NCBI GenBank assembly: GCA_000432275.1
Contig: HF995314.1
Span: 54,615-118,614, forward strand
Direction of reading: 5' to 3'
DNA: 64,000 nt
Source of the DNA: Proteobacteria bacterium CAG:495
GTDB lineage: Bacteria > Pseudomonadota > Alphaproteobacteria > RF32 > CAG-239
The notes under the pieces are model-generated. The model was not told the DNA's origin, made no database searches, and saw only the letters and a list, made by a program, of their open reading frames with translations. Shown here piece by piece: positions 10,784 through 19,768 of the stretch; within the stretch, counting starts at the first letter, position 1; each line of letters opens with the position of its first letter. The translations under genes were made by a program, and so were the position numbers.

Positions 10784-10811
10784 TATACATACTAAACTCG
10801 TGGTATGTATA
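10784..10811. promoter_or_regulatory. AcrR-like palindromic operator
   Basis: The perfect inverted repeat TATACATAC-(10 bases)-GTATGTATA lies 19-46 bases upstream of the repressor start. The known AcrR operator in enterobacteria is also a TACATAC / GTATGTA palindrome, so this is the likely binding site of the adjacent TetR-type regulator. A third half-site, GTATGTATA, occurs at 10865-10873 next to a weak partner. Confidence 0.8.
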
Positions 10812-10833
10812 AACGAGCTATAAAAATTTGCAA
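10806..10833 (-). promoter_or_regulatory. Sigma-70-type promoter of the regulator-efflux operon
   Basis: On the minus strand TTGCAA (10833-10828) is separated by 16 bases from TATACA (10811-10806). The -10 box lies inside the right half of the palindromic operator, so repressor binding would block RNA polymerase directly. An alternative -10 (TATAAT, 10787-10782) lies in the other half-site. Confidence 0.55.
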
Positions 10834-10899
10834 CAAAAAAATGAAAAGAAAATTTAAAAAATCGGTATGTATAATTAAAAAAACAGATATATACAGGCA

Positions 10900-10931
10900 A
10901 AGAAGCCGTTGATTTTCAACAACGGCTTCTT
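10900..10931 (-). terminator. Terminator downstream of malQ
   Basis: A 12-bp stem (AAGAAGCCGTTG / CAACGGCTTCTT) lies about 55 bases beyond the malQ stop, between malQ and the efflux promoter. The flanking T-run is short, so its strength is uncertain. Confidence 0.6.
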
Positions 10932-10987
10932 ATAAACGAACAGTCAATCCCTAACCGCTACAAAGGCACAGCCGGCGGGCTGTCTGC

Positions 10988-13135
10988 CTATCGTTCCCTT
11001 TTTATTGCGGCAATGTTGCGGACATAGGCTATATCTGTCTCCAATCGCTCCAGCGACACCGGAAGCTTCCGCCGCCAGTTGGGATGTTTGTCACGATCGG
11101 TGCCCGGCAGGTTCTGCATTTTTTCAACATGAAGGATATCTTCCGGCTGAGCCAGGAACACCTGAGAGGCGCAGCGAGACATAAAGCGGTTTACCGCTTC
11201 TTCAATTCCTTCAGGATACCCTTCTCCGTAAATGTAATTGCTTTTACGCTGATTATCCTCCGGCCAAACGCCGTTGCCGTCCAGCGCCGACAAAAGCTTC
11301 CACCGGTCAAGCTCGCGTTTGTGATAAGCATTGCTGCGACCCTGCTCATCAGGAATCAGCCCCAGCAGATAACTGAGTTCAATGTCGTAACCAAACCACC
11401 ACATGCGCAACGGCGCCATATCATGCGTTCCGACAGAAGCAAAGGCAGCTTTAGGATAAGCCGACGGCGGTGCAAAATCGCCCCAGCCGGCGTCATAACG
11501 CTCAGACCACAAAACGCTCAGCGGATGAATATTGCGCTCGGCCAAAATTTCCAAGAATCCTTCGGGAACGTTTCCGATACTTTCGCCGACAACGGCACAC
11601 CGGTTAAGATGACTTTCCAGTGCAACCAGATTGAGCATATCTGCAAAATTATAAAAAACATAAGTGCCCTGTTCGCCCTCGTCGGGAATCAGATAAAGGC
11701 GCATCAGGCTCATTACATGGTCGATACGCAGCGCCCCGGCGTTTTTCATATTGGCCCGCAAAATTTTGATAAATGCCTCGTAGCGGTTCTCTTTTAACTT
11801 AAACGGATTAAACGCTCCGAGACACCATTTTTGCCCCGCAGGAAAAAAGGCATCGGGCGGTGCACCGGCACCGGCATCGGCAAAGAACAATTCGGGCTGG
11901 CTCCACAATTCGGCGCTGTCTTTGCCTACGCCGACCGCAAGGTCCCGATAGAAACCGACGCCCAATCCGAGTTCCTTTACCAACCCCTGCGCTTTGTTAA
12001 ACTGACGGTCAGCCTCAAATTGTAAAAATTTGAAAAAATCAACTCTCAGCTTATGCTCTTTCACATAAGCCTTTACCGCGGGAGAGTCCGGATGGCGGTA
12101 TTCTTCGGGCCAGGCTCGCCAGCCGCCCCAGGACTGTATGTTCTCATCTTCATACAACGTCTGAAATGCGGCCAATTTTTCAAGATCTTTGCCCTGCTCT
12201 TTGCAAAACTGCTTGTAAGCGGCCAAACGTTCTTTGTTTCCGCCGTTTAAGAAACGGTTATAACAACGCTCAAGCATTTTAATTTTTAAAGGATAGACTT
12301 CAGAATACTGAATCAGCTCGGAACTGCGCAGCTCTTCCAGCCGTCCTTCGACCTCATATTTGTCTTCCAGCGTAAACTCGGGAACCTCCTCCACATCAAT
12401 ATAAATCGGATTGAGGAACAAACGGCTGATAGACGAGTATGGACTGGCATTTTCGGGGAAATTATGCATCAACACATTCAACGGATTGAGACCGATGACC
12501 TGCGCTCCCGAACGGACACATATCTTAACCAGGCTGCATAAATCAGTAAAATCGCCGACGCCCCAGTTGCGGTCACTTTTAACGGAATAAAGCTGAATTG
12601 AAAATCCCCAAAGCTTATGCGCCATCGCCGGCGCTTCATAACAGCGTTTGGGCGCCACGGCCAACAGCGTTTTGTAATGTTTGTTCTTTACATTCAGCCT
12701 GACGTCATAATAACCGATGTTCAGGGTTGTTTTAATGTTTATCTGCAAACGTAGCAGCTCTTGCCCGTCGACAAAAGCGGACTGTTCTTCATTTACAACC
12801 TCATAGGACACGTCGACACGTTCGGCATCGTTTTGGCGAAAGATCTCCAAATCAAAATATTCGCCGGCCCAGGACGCAGGAACAATCACGTCAAAACTGA
12901 CGTTTCCGGCTTCTACGACATAGATGTTTTCCAAGGCCTGATGCCAGCGCGCATTTTCCAATCTGTGCAGTGAATTGGCGATAGCTTCGTCGTTTGAGGC
13001 GTCATAGCCGAAACTATTGATGAAGAAACGCAGGGTTTCGTCAGAAACTTCATATTCCCGCCGTATCATTCCGGCATCAACAAACTTGGTTGCTATTCCC
13101 AGCCGTTTGGCAATTCCCTGCAAATCGTGCACCAT
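10988..13135 (-). CDS. malQ: 4-alpha-glucanotransferase (amylomaltase), GH77
   Basis: This enzyme transfers alpha-1,4-glucan segments between maltodextrins and releases glucose, acting in the cytoplasm on glycogen or maltodextrin. The 715-residue protein has the MalQ-type N-terminal extension of about 150 residues before the catalytic barrel (WGFSIQLYSVKSDRNWGVGD). GH77 active-site elements are visible: the nucleophile Asp in GALRIDHVM, the acid/base Glu in AVVGESIGNVPEG, and the Asp in VGTHDMAPLRMW. It is the last gene of a glgB-glgX-malQ group on the same strand, 18 bases after glgX. The group suits glycogen breakdown: GlgX debranches the polymer and MalQ recycles the short oligosaccharides. 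All family hallmarks are intact. Confidence 0.96.
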   Translation of the reverse strand: MVHDLQGIAKRLGIATKFVDAGMIRREYEVSDETLRFFINSFGYDASNDEAIANSLHRLENARWHQALENIYVVEAGNVSFDVIVPASWAGEYFDLEIFRQNDAERVDVSYEVVNEEQSAFVDGQELLRLQINIKTTLNIGYYDVRLNVKNKHYKTLLAVAPKRCYEAPAMAHKLWGFSIQLYSVKSDRNWGVGDFTDLCSLVKICVRSGAQVIGLNPLNVLMHNFPENASPYSSISRLFLNPIYIDVEEVPEFTLEDKYEVEGRLEELRSSELIQYSEVYPLKIKMLERCYNRFLNGGNKERLAAYKQFCKEQGKDLEKLAAFQTLYEDENIQSWGGWRAWPEEYRHPDSPAVKAYVKEHKLRVDFFKFLQFEADRQFNKAQGLVKELGLGVGFYRDLAVGVGKDSAELWSQPELFFADAGAGAPPDAFFPAGQKWCLGAFNPFKLKENRYEAFIKILRANMKNAGALRIDHVMSLMRLYLIPDEGEQGTYVFYNFADMLNLVALESHLNRCAVVGESIGNVPEGFLEILAERNIHPLSVLWSERYDAGWGDFAPPSAYPKAAFASVGTHDMAPLRMWWFGYDIELSYLLGLIPDEQGRSNAYHKRELDRWKLLSALDGNGVWPEDNQRKSNYIYGEGYPEGIEEAVNRFMSRCASQVFLAQPEDILHVEKMQNLPGTDRDKHPNWRRKLPVSLERLETDIAYVRNIAAIKRER

Positions 13136-13153
13136 AAAAAGTCTCCTTGATTA

Positions 13154-15232
13154 TCATTTTTTGATTTCGAAAACGAGAACGCTCCAAGCCGGCACTTTTA
13201 TCTCAGCACCATTTGCGGCTTGCGCGTCATCAGCATATTTATCGGAACTGTCAAGCAGGAGGTTCCATTGGGCATCGGAACTCAGGGCCGGAAGTTTCCA
13301 CATCACATCATTAAAATTGGCATTGAACAGGCACATAACAAATTTGCTGCCGGTGTAAACGCAGTAGGAAAGGCATTTGCGGCTGCCGTCGTGCCAGTCG
13401 TCAGGCGCAAATTCGGTTCCGCGTTCGGTAAACCAAGTTAAGTCCTTAAAACCGCTGCGGTCTATCGGGCGGCCGGTAAAAAACTTGCTCCGTTCAAAAA
13501 TCTTGAGTTTTTTACGCAGCTTTATGACCTTTTTGGCATACCGGGTCAGGCTTTGATGCAAATCGTCTATTCCTTCCCACGTCAGCCACGTTAAAGCATT
13601 ATCCTGACAATAAGGATTGTTGTTGCCCATCTGAGTATGGGCAAATTCGTCTCCGGCAACCATCATCGGGGTTCCGAAGGAAAGCATCAGCGTCGTCAGC
13701 ATGGCCTTGGCCCGCATAAAACGGTTTTCCAAAATAACCGAATTGTCCGTGTCGCCTTCGGTTCCGGAATTCCAGCTCCAGTTGGAATCATTTCCGTCGC
13801 GATTGTTTTCGCCATTGCTGGTATTGTGTTTATGATTATGGCTGACGAGGTCCCGCAGATTAAAACCGTCATGAGCGGTGATAAAGTTTACGCTGGCCCA
13901 GATATCGCGGTTGTTATAATCAAAAATATCGCTGGAGCCGGTCAAACGGCTGGCCATTTCGGCAGTCTGAAACTGGTCGCCTTTCCAGAAACGTCTGATG
14001 TTATCACGGTATTTGTCATTCCATTCGGCCCAGCCGGGGAGAAAGGCACCGACCTGATATCCGCCAAAGCCGACATCCCACGGTTCGGCTATCATTTTGC
14101 TTTGGCGCAACAAGGGATCCTGAGCTACCGCGTACATAAAACCGCTTTCACGGGAAAACGACGTTCCCTGACGAGCCAGTGTGGGTGCAAGATCGAAACG
14201 GAAACCATCAACATGCATTTGCTCAACCCAGTAGCGCAGGGAATCCATTACCAGACGCAACACATACGGATTTGACACATTAAACGATGCCCCACAACCG
14301 GTGGAATCATAATAATAGCGTTTATTATCGGGATTGAGCGTGTAGTATGAACTGTTGTCTATGCCGCGATAACACAGGGTCGGCCCGAGCTGATTGCCCT
14401 CGCCGGTATGATTATAGACCACATCCATTATGACTTCAAGGCCGTGGGCGTGCATATTTTTGACAAGGTCTTTTATTTCATTCACGTTATTCGTGGCCAG
14501 ATACGATTGTTCCGGCGCAAAAAAGCTAAAACTTTCATACCCCCAATAATTGTCGGTAATATAGCCTTTTTTGTGACGGTTTCCGAAAAAGGCGTGCACC
14601 GGCAGAAATTCGACGGCGGTAACCCCCAGCCATTTGACGTAATTGATTACGCTTTTGTTGTTAAAGCCGGCAAAGGTTCCGCGTTTGGCCTCGGGAACAT
14701 AAGGATGAAGTTTGGTATAACCGCGCAGATGGGTTTCATAAATAACGCTTTCTTCAAACTTGTGGCGGGGATGACGGTCATCGCCCCAATCATAAGCGTC
14801 GTCAACCACGACCGACTTCGGCACATAAGGCGCCGAATCAAGCGCACTGAACGACAAATCCTTGTCGGGACTGTCGATGTCATAACCGAAAATGGCCTTA
14901 TTCCAAATCAGTTTGCCGATGAGCTTTTTGCCATACGGGTCAATCAGCAGCTTATGGTGGTTAAACCGCAGACCGGCCTCCGGCTTATACGGGCCGTAGA
15001 CACGATAGCCATAAACCTGTTCAGGCTTAACCCCGGCCAGATAAATATGCCAAATGTTGTTGTCGTTTTCCGTGATGACGTAGCGTTCCAACTCTTCCGA
15101 CCCGGAACGGTCAAACAGGCACAGTTCGACCTTTTCGGCATGAGCGGAGAACAAGGCAAAGTTTACTCCCTTCCCGTCATAACTCGAACCCAGTGGATAA
15201 GCCGCGCCGCCTGAAGGTTTGAAACTCTGCAT
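13154..15232 (-). CDS. glgX: Glycogen debranching enzyme, GH13 isoamylase type
   Basis: GlgX hydrolyses alpha-1,6 branches left on phosphorylase-trimmed glycogen. The 692-residue protein opens with the N-terminal carbohydrate-binding (CBM48-like) region (YPLGSSYDGKGVNFALFSAH). A GH13 barrel follows with the conserved regions VIMDVVYNHTGEGN, the nucleophile in HVDGFRFDLAPTL, the acid/base in MIAEPWDVG and the stabilising Asp in FITAHDGFNLRDL. Length and order match GlgX/TreX family members. It starts 18 bases after the glgB stop and is followed closely by malQ, so the three are probably one transcript. No glgA, glgC or glgP is in this window. Confidence 0.96.
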   Translation of the reverse strand: MQSFKPSGGAAYPLGSSYDGKGVNFALFSAHAEKVELCLFDRSGSEELERYVITENDNNIWHIYLAGVKPEQVYGYRVYGPYKPEAGLRFNHHKLLIDPYGKKLIGKLIWNKAIFGYDIDSPDKDLSFSALDSAPYVPKSVVVDDAYDWGDDRHPRHKFEESVIYETHLRGYTKLHPYVPEAKRGTFAGFNNKSVINYVKWLGVTAVEFLPVHAFFGNRHKKGYITDNYWGYESFSFFAPEQSYLATNNVNEIKDLVKNMHAHGLEVIMDVVYNHTGEGNQLGPTLCYRGIDNSSYYTLNPDNKRYYYDSTGCGASFNVSNPYVLRLVMDSLRYWVEQMHVDGFRFDLAPTLARQGTSFSRESGFMYAVAQDPLLRQSKMIAEPWDVGFGGYQVGAFLPGWAEWNDKYRDNIRRFWKGDQFQTAEMASRLTGSSDIFDYNNRDIWASVNFITAHDGFNLRDLVSHNHKHNTSNGENNRDGNDSNWSWNSGTEGDTDNSVILENRFMRAKAMLTTLMLSFGTPMMVAGDEFAHTQMGNNNPYCQDNALTWLTWEGIDDLHQSLTRYAKKVIKLRKKLKIFERSKFFTGRPIDRSGFKDLTWFTERGTEFAPDDWHDGSRKCLSYCVYTGSKFVMCLFNANFNDVMWKLPALSSDAQWNLLLDSSDKYADDAQAANGAEIKVPAWSVLVFEIKK

Positions 15233-15250
15233 ATAAACTCCTTTTTTTCA

Positions 15251-17443
15251 CTATCTCATCGGTTTTAGAACTATCGTTGCCAGCGGCGGAAGTTTCACCC
15301 GGATAGAATAAGGTTTGCAATTCCATTCCTGATTTTCGGCATACATCATTCCGTCATTTTTGACGCCGCTTCCCCAGTAGTTTACATCATCACTGTTAAA
15401 GATTTCTTGATAACCGCAATTTTCGTTGACGCCGATGCGATAGTCTTCCCGGACGACGGGGGTAAAGTTTGAAATGACAATGAGGTAATCGCCCGGATTA
15501 ACGCCTTTGCGCATATAGGCAATTACGCTGTCGTCGGAATTGGAATGATCAATCCACTCAAAACCGCGATAGTCGAAATCCTGCTGATACAGCGGAGGAT
15601 TGCCCTTGTACATCAGGTTCAAATCACGCACACAATTCTGCATTCCCTTGTACATGGGATAATCCAGCAAGAACCAACGCAAGCCTTCTTCGGCATTCCA
15701 TTCCCAATCCTGACCGAATTCACATCCCATAAACAAAAGCTTTTTGCCGGGGTGGGTAAACATAAAGCCGTAATAAGCGCGCAGGTTGGCAAACTTCTGC
15801 CACTCGTCGCCCGGCATTTTGGCCAGCATAGAACCTTTGCCGTGAACCACCTCGTCATGCGAAATCGGAAGAATAAAGTTTTCGTTAAAGGCATATAACA
15901 ATCCGAAAGTGAGCATTCCGTGATGATATTTGCGATGAACCGGATCATGCGAAATATATTTCAGAGTGTCGTTCATCCACCCCATATTCCACTTGTAGCC
16001 AAAACCAAGCCCGCCCATTGAAGTCGGACGGGAAACCATCGGCCAGGCAGTTGACTCTTCCGCTACGGTGAATGCGCCCTTGACTTCGGAATAAGCAAGC
16101 TCGTTCATCCGCCGCAAGAATGCAATCGCCTCTATGTTTTCATTGCCGCCGTAAATGTTGGGAATCCACTCGCCGTTTTTGCGGGAGTAGTCAAGATAGA
16201 GCATAGAGGCAACCGCGTCGACGCGAAGGCCGTCAATGTGAAACTCCTTGAGCCAGTAGACGGCGCTGGCACACAAGAAATTAGCGACTTCGGTACGGCC
16301 GTAGTTGTAAATCTTCGTTCCCCAGTCGGTGTGTTCTCCCTTACGGGGATCGGCATGCTCATACAGATGGGTGCCGTCAAATTCGTTAAGTCCGTGACCG
16401 TCTTTGGGAAAATGGGCGGGAACCCAATCCATAATAACAGAAATGCCGGCCTGATGGAACTTGTCAATAAGATAACGAAAATCATCCGGATTACCGAAAC
16501 GGCTGGTGGGAGCAAACATACCGATAACCTGGTACCCCCAGGAACCGTCAAACGGATGCTCGGACACCGGCAAAAATTCAACATGGGTAAAGCCCATATT
16601 TACAACGTAAGGCACCAAATGATCAGCCAGCTCACGATAGGTCAGATATTCGTTGTTTTCTTTGCGGCGCCATGATCCCAAATGAACCTCATAAACAGAC
16701 ATCGGCTTGTCGAACGAATTATGCTCCTCACGGTAATTCATCCAATTGCCGTCATTCCAGTCATAGTGATTGATGTCATAGACCACAGATGCGGTATTGG
16801 GTCTTTTTTCGGCATAAAAAGCAACCGGGTCGGATTTTACCAGGATATAATCCTCCTGCGTTTTGACTTCAAATTTATAAAGCTCGCCCTCGCCGATACC
16901 GGGAATAAAAATATCCCACACGCCGCAGGTCGGATGCTTGCGCATTACATTGATGCGGCCGTCCCAGTTGTTGAAATTTCCGACCACGCTGACACGTTTG
17001 GCATTGGGAGCCCAGACGGCAAAACTGACGCCTTTGACCCCGTTCATTTCGGCGGGATGGGCACCAAGTTTTTTATACATCTGAAGATGATTTCCCTCCG
17101 CGAGAAGATAGATATCCATATCGCCGAGGAAAGACGGAAAACGATATGGGTCTTCCGCTTCATAAACGCTTCCCATATCATTTTCAATTCGGAATTTGTA
17201 AGCGAAATTTTCTCTTGCGCCGAGGTTAATCTGGTAGAATCCACGATCATCCAAACGGGTCATAAACCCTAAGGAATTATTGTTGTTATCAAGTAGTTCA
17301 ATGGCTTTAGAATGAGGCTGATAAGCTCGAATAAAAACTTCTTTGCTGCCCTTGTCTTTATGTATTCCGAGTACTGCAAAAACGTTGCCGTGATCACCGT
17401 TTATTACGGCTTCCATCTCTTCTTTTGATAATAAGTTTTCCAT
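15251..17443 (-). CDS. glgB: 1,4-alpha-glucan branching enzyme, GH13
   Basis: GlgB makes the alpha-1,6 branches of glycogen. I chose ATG 17443 rather than an upstream in-frame GTG at 17497 because AAGGAA sits about 8 bases before it and the resulting 730 residues match the family. The order is an N-terminal domain ([13 protein letters not shown]), CBM48 ([20 protein letters not shown]), then the GH13 barrel with [13 protein letters not shown], the nucleophile Asp in [13 protein letters not shown], the Glu in [11 protein letters not shown] and the Asp in [14 protein letters not shown], and a C-terminal beta domain. It is the first gene of the glgB-glgX-malQ group and diverges from the small DUF2934 gene at 17669. 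Confidence 0.97.
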   Translation of the reverse strand: MENLLSKEEMEAVINGDHGNVFAVLGIHKDKGSKEVFIRAYQPHSKAIELLDNNNNSLGFMTRLDDRGFYQINLGARENFAYKFRIENDMGSVYEAEDPYRFPSFLGDMDIYLLAEGNHLQMYKKLGAHPAEMNGVKGVSFAVWAPNAKRVSVVGNFNNWDGRINVMRKHPTCGVWDIFIPGIGEGELYKFEVKTQEDYILVKSDPVAFYAEKRPNTASVVYDINHYDWNDGNWMNYREEHNSFDKPMSVYEVHLGSWRRKENNEYLTYRELADHLVPYVVNMGFTHVEFLPVSEHPFDGSWGYQVIGMFAPTSRFGNPDDFRYLIDKFHQAGISVIMDWVPAHFPKDGHGLNEFDGTHLYEHADPRKGEHTDWGTKIYNYGRTEVANFLCASAVYWLKEFHIDGLRVDAVASMLYLDYSRKNGEWIPNIYGGNENIEAIAFLRRMNELAYSEVKGAFTVAEESTAWPMVSRPTSMGGLGFGYKWNMGWMNDTLKYISHDPVHRKYHHGMLTFGLLYAFNENFILPISHDEVVHGKGSMLAKMPGDEWQKFANLRAYYGFMFTHPGKKLLFMGCEFGQDWEWNAEEGLRWFLLDYPMYKGMQNCVRDLNLMYKGNPPLYQQDFDYRGFEWIDHSNSDDSVIAYMRKGVNPGDYLIVISNFTPVVREDYRIGVNENCGYQEIFNSDDVNYWGSGVKNDGMMYAENQEWNCKPYSIRVKLPPLATIVLKPMR

Positions 17444-17600
17444 ATAGATTTCCTTAAAATTAACAACATAATTCAGACCTAAATTCTTTAGGGACACGGT
17501 CTTTTTAAATATCTATAATTTCTTATAATTTTAAATGCAAGCTTTTTAAGCCCCCTGAAAAAAATATTTTAGAAAATCAAGAAATTCAGAGGATTAATAG

Positions 17601-17628
17601 TTGACGTATTAAAATTTAATTGTATATT
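17601..17628 (+). promoter_or_regulatory. Sigma-70-type promoter for the DUF2934 gene
   Basis: TTGACG and TATATT are separated by 16 bases, in an AT-rich stretch about 40 bases upstream of the start codon at 17669. Confidence 0.6.
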
Positions 17629-17668
17629 AATTATTGTTTACCAAAAATTTTATTTGGAGTTAGTGATT

Positions 17669-17920
17669 ATGATGAAAAATATCGAACAAGCTATCAGAGA
17701 AGCTGCTTATTACAACTGGCAAAACGCCGGCTGCCCGCAAGGTCAGGATGAGTACTTCTGGGCTATGGCTGTTGAGCAGTTTTCCAACAAAAGCAGCTGC
17801 AGCAAATCTTCTTGCAAATCATCATCTGCAAAGAAATGCTCTACTTCTTCTGCCAAGAAAACTTCTTCTTGCAAGTCCAGCTCGAGCAAAAGTTCAAGCG
17901 CTAAAAAATCTTCTAAATAG
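17669..17920 (+). CDS. DUF2934-type small protein with a Lys/Ser/Cys-rich tail
   Basis: About 83 residues. GGAG at 17656-17659 supports ATG 17669 (a second ATG follows at 17672). Residues about 3-38 (IEQAIREAAYYNWQNAGCPQ, then an Asp/Glu-Tyr-Trp-Ala segment) match the short helical DUF2934 module common in proteobacteria, whose function is unknown. The remaining half is a low-complexity run of Ser, Lys, Ala and Cys with repeated SSAKK and SCKSS units, like the basic tails of histone-H1-like or nucleic-acid-binding proteins but with several cysteines. It has its own promoter and terminator. A DNA or RNA role is inference from composition only. Confidence 0.75.
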   Translation: MMKNIEQAIREAAYYNWQNAGCPQGQDEYFWAMAVEQFSNKSSCSKSSCKSSSAKKCSTSSAKKTSSCKSSSSKSSSAKKSSK

Positions 17921-17948
17921 ATTTGTTTTAGCATCAAAAACAATAAAG

Positions 17949-17977
17949 AAAGTTCCTGTGTTTAAGGAACTTTTTTT
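17949..17977 (+). terminator. Terminator of the DUF2934 gene
   Basis: The stem AAAGTTCCT / AGGAACTTT with a 7-base loop is followed by a T-run. It lies 29 bases after the stop and just before the convergent methyltransferase gene. Confidence 0.85.
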
Positions 17978-17987
17978 ATGTCCGGAA

Positions 17988-19307
17988 TCAGGGTTTCCGC
18001 AACGTAAAAATCCACCCCATAACTTCGGCCTCACCTTCGTTGCGAAGCTTTGCCTCACTTTGGTTTGCCAAGACAAAACCACTTTTTTCCGCACAGCTTT
18101 TGACATAGTTTTCGGCATGAGCAAAACGTCCGGAAAGATGCAGATAATAATCCTGCGAATCAAACACGTTACGGGTTACGGAAAAAATAAAATTTCCACC
18201 CGGAGCGAGAATACGAAAAAACGAATCAAAAACGTTTTGCAGTTCACCAAAATAAGTAAGAACATCCGCGGCGACAATCATATCGTACGGCGTTTCGGCA
18301 ACTGCGGAAAAATGCTCCAAATCATCAACAAACAATTGTTTATAAATGTTTTTTTTGCGAGCTTCCATAATCATTCGAACAGATAAATCAACCCCGAAAA
18401 AAGCAGCGTGCGGCAAAATTTCCGACAGCAGTTTGGCACACAGACCGGTGCCGCAACCGGCGTCCAAAACATTGAGAGCAGCCTCAGAATCCGTACCGTA
18501 AATTTTAGCTGCCGCAGAGCGAATCAGCTGAGGTACGCTATAGTTTAACGCCGCCAAAGAATCCTCAAACGTGTCGGCAAAAACATCAAAAATATTTTGC
18601 ACATATGCGGAATCCGCCTTAGTGACTTTCGGACTGTGGCGGAGGGAATCCGCGACATATTTTACCACGGCATTTTCCGAATAAGCGTCGAGCCATTTTT
18701 GCAAAGCGTCATCAATGTATTTTTCGCCTTTTTCGATTGCTGCTTCGTAAAGCGTATAGGCAAAATTTATATGCTGGGAATCCGCGCCGCCGCTTAAGGT
18801 TACGGCCTGCCAGGCATGCTCTATTCCGCGCAAGTGGTCGCCGCTTTTCTGGTAGGCCTGCCCCAGATAATTGTGAAGCCAAAAATCAGAAGAATCGAGT
18901 TGCAGCGCCTGCTGAAAAACGGGAATGGAATCCGCATAATCGTCTTCTTCAAAAAAAGCATATGCAAGTGCGGTCAGAGCCGAGACGTTTTGGGAATCGG
19001 TTTTTAAAACTTCCTGCGCATAACGGCGCGCTTCCGCATAATTGCGCATAGCATGAAAAGTGTTGGCAATGTTGATTTTCAAACTAACATCCCCGGGCGC
19101 CACTTTCTGCATTTTGCGATACCATTCCAGCGCCTTTTCATAATTGCGGCGGAGATAAAAAATATTGCCCAGAATAAGCAGGGAATCCGCATTTTTTTTA
19201 TCAACCCGCAAAGCCTGCAACGCCAATTGCTCTGCAGCGGCATAATCTCCGCGGCGATAGGCTGCATTGCTGTCATAACTTAATTGTACTGCTGTGGACT
19301 GCGACAT
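17988..19307 (-). CDS. TPR-repeat protein with a C-terminal SAM-dependent methyltransferase domain
   Basis: This 439-residue protein has two parts. Residues about 1-200 contain four to five tetratricopeptide-like repeats (for example ADSLLILGNIFYLRRNYEKA and WLHNYLGQAYQKSGDHLRGI), a protein-interaction scaffold. After a linker, residues about 265-439 form a class I methyltransferase with the SAM-binding motif VLDAGCGTGLCAKLL, an acidic FFGVDLS strand and the downstream DMIVAADVLTYFG motif. The same architecture is known as putative TPR-repeat methyltransferases (COG4976). The substrate is unknown. It converges with the DUF2934 gene and has no obvious operon partner. Confidence 0.88.
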   Translation of the reverse strand: MSQSTAVQLSYDSNAAYRRGDYAAAEQLALQALRVDKKNADSLLILGNIFYLRRNYEKALEWYRKMQKVAPGDVSLKINIANTFHAMRNYAEARRYAQEVLKTDSQNVSALTALAYAFFEEDDYADSIPVFQQALQLDSSDFWLHNYLGQAYQKSGDHLRGIEHAWQAVTLSGGADSQHINFAYTLYEAAIEKGEKYIDDALQKWLDAYSENAVVKYVADSLRHSPKVTKADSAYVQNIFDVFADTFEDSLAALNYSVPQLIRSAAAKIYGTDSEAALNVLDAGCGTGLCAKLLSEILPHAAFFGVDLSVRMIMEARKKNIYKQLFVDDLEHFSAVAETPYDMIVAADVLTYFGELQNVFDSFFRILAPGGNFIFSVTRNVFDSQDYYLHLSGRFAHAENYVKSCAEKSGFVLANQSEAKLRNEGEAEVMGWIFTLRKP

Positions 19308-19473
19308 TGTTTCTGATATCCGATTGTTTGAAATTTTGATACGGGGTATAGCATAAAGAATCTAAATTAATATTAATAAAATTCCAAAGCGTCTTTTTTT
19401 TACCGACAAACGAAGAGACTTTTTCAGGGGCCATATTCGATTTGCCCCCCAAAAAAATTCATTGAACATTTTT

Positions 19474-19540
19474 CATTCTGACTCGGTATGCCAAGTATTT
19501 GATATTTATATGAGGGAATTTGCGCTTTAAAGTCAGAATG
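19474..19540. repeat. Long-spaced perfect inverted repeat in an otherwise empty intergenic stretch
   Basis: The 10-base arms CATTCTGACT (19474-19483) and AGTCAGAATG (19531-19540) are perfect complements 47 bases apart. They lie in the roughly 285-base gap between the methyltransferase and the tRNA, where I see no coding frame. A second short hairpin-like pair (GGGGC / GCCCC) lies around 19428-19448. This could be a small structured RNA or an extended 3' region; nothing more can be said. Confidence 0.4.
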
Positions 19541-19558
19541 GAATAGAGAAAAAAAATA

Positions 19559-19588
19559 AAAAGCCTTGATAAAAAACCAAGGCTTTTC
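19559..19588 (-). terminator. Terminator of tRNA-Leu
   Basis: The stem AAGCCTTG / CCAAGGCTT with an A-rich loop is followed on the minus strand by a T-run. It starts 5 bases beyond the 3' end of the tRNA. Confidence 0.85.
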
Positions 19589-19592
19589 AATT

Positions 19593-19678
19593 TGGTAGGG
19601 GTAGTCAGACTCGAACTGACACGGCCTGAGGCCACAAGATTTTGAGTCTAGCGCGTCTACCAGTTCCGCCATACCCCC
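19593..19678 (-). tRNA. tRNA-Leu (anticodon CAA)
   Basis: On the minus strand an 86-base tRNA can be folded: acceptor GGGGGTA / TACCCCT, a D-arm with GCGGAACTGGTAGACGC, an anticodon loop CTCAAAA giving anticodon CAA, the long variable arm typical of leucine tRNAs, a T-arm GTCAG-TTCGAGT-CTGAC, and an encoded CCA end. The first acceptor pair is G:U. Confidence 0.95.
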
Positions 19679-19692
19679 ACAAAGTATTTGCA

Positions 19693-19721
19693 TAAATAAT
19701 ATATTTAATTGGACTCGTCAA
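19693..19721 (-). promoter_or_regulatory. Promoter of tRNA-Leu
   Basis: On the minus strand TTGACG is separated by 17 bases from TATTTA, placing transcription start just before the tRNA. It overlaps the divergent galE promoter. Confidence 0.55.
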
Positions 19722-19736
19722 CAGTTTTTTTATAAT
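19709..19736 (+). promoter_or_regulatory. Promoter of galE
   Basis: TTGGAC and TATAAT are separated by 16 bases, about 32 bases upstream of the galE start codon. Confidence 0.55.
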
Positions 19737-19768
19737 ATCTGAGAAGTTTTTAAGATAAGGAGAAAATT

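Noticed and set aside
17444..17497. GTG start extending glgB by 18 residues
   Set aside because: ATG 17443 has AAGGAA at good spacing and gives the typical family length.
19424..19693. 89-residue minus-strand frame containing MAELVDALDSKSCGLRPCQF
   Set aside because: This is the well-known spurious translation of a leucine tRNA; the tRNA folds properly on the same strand.
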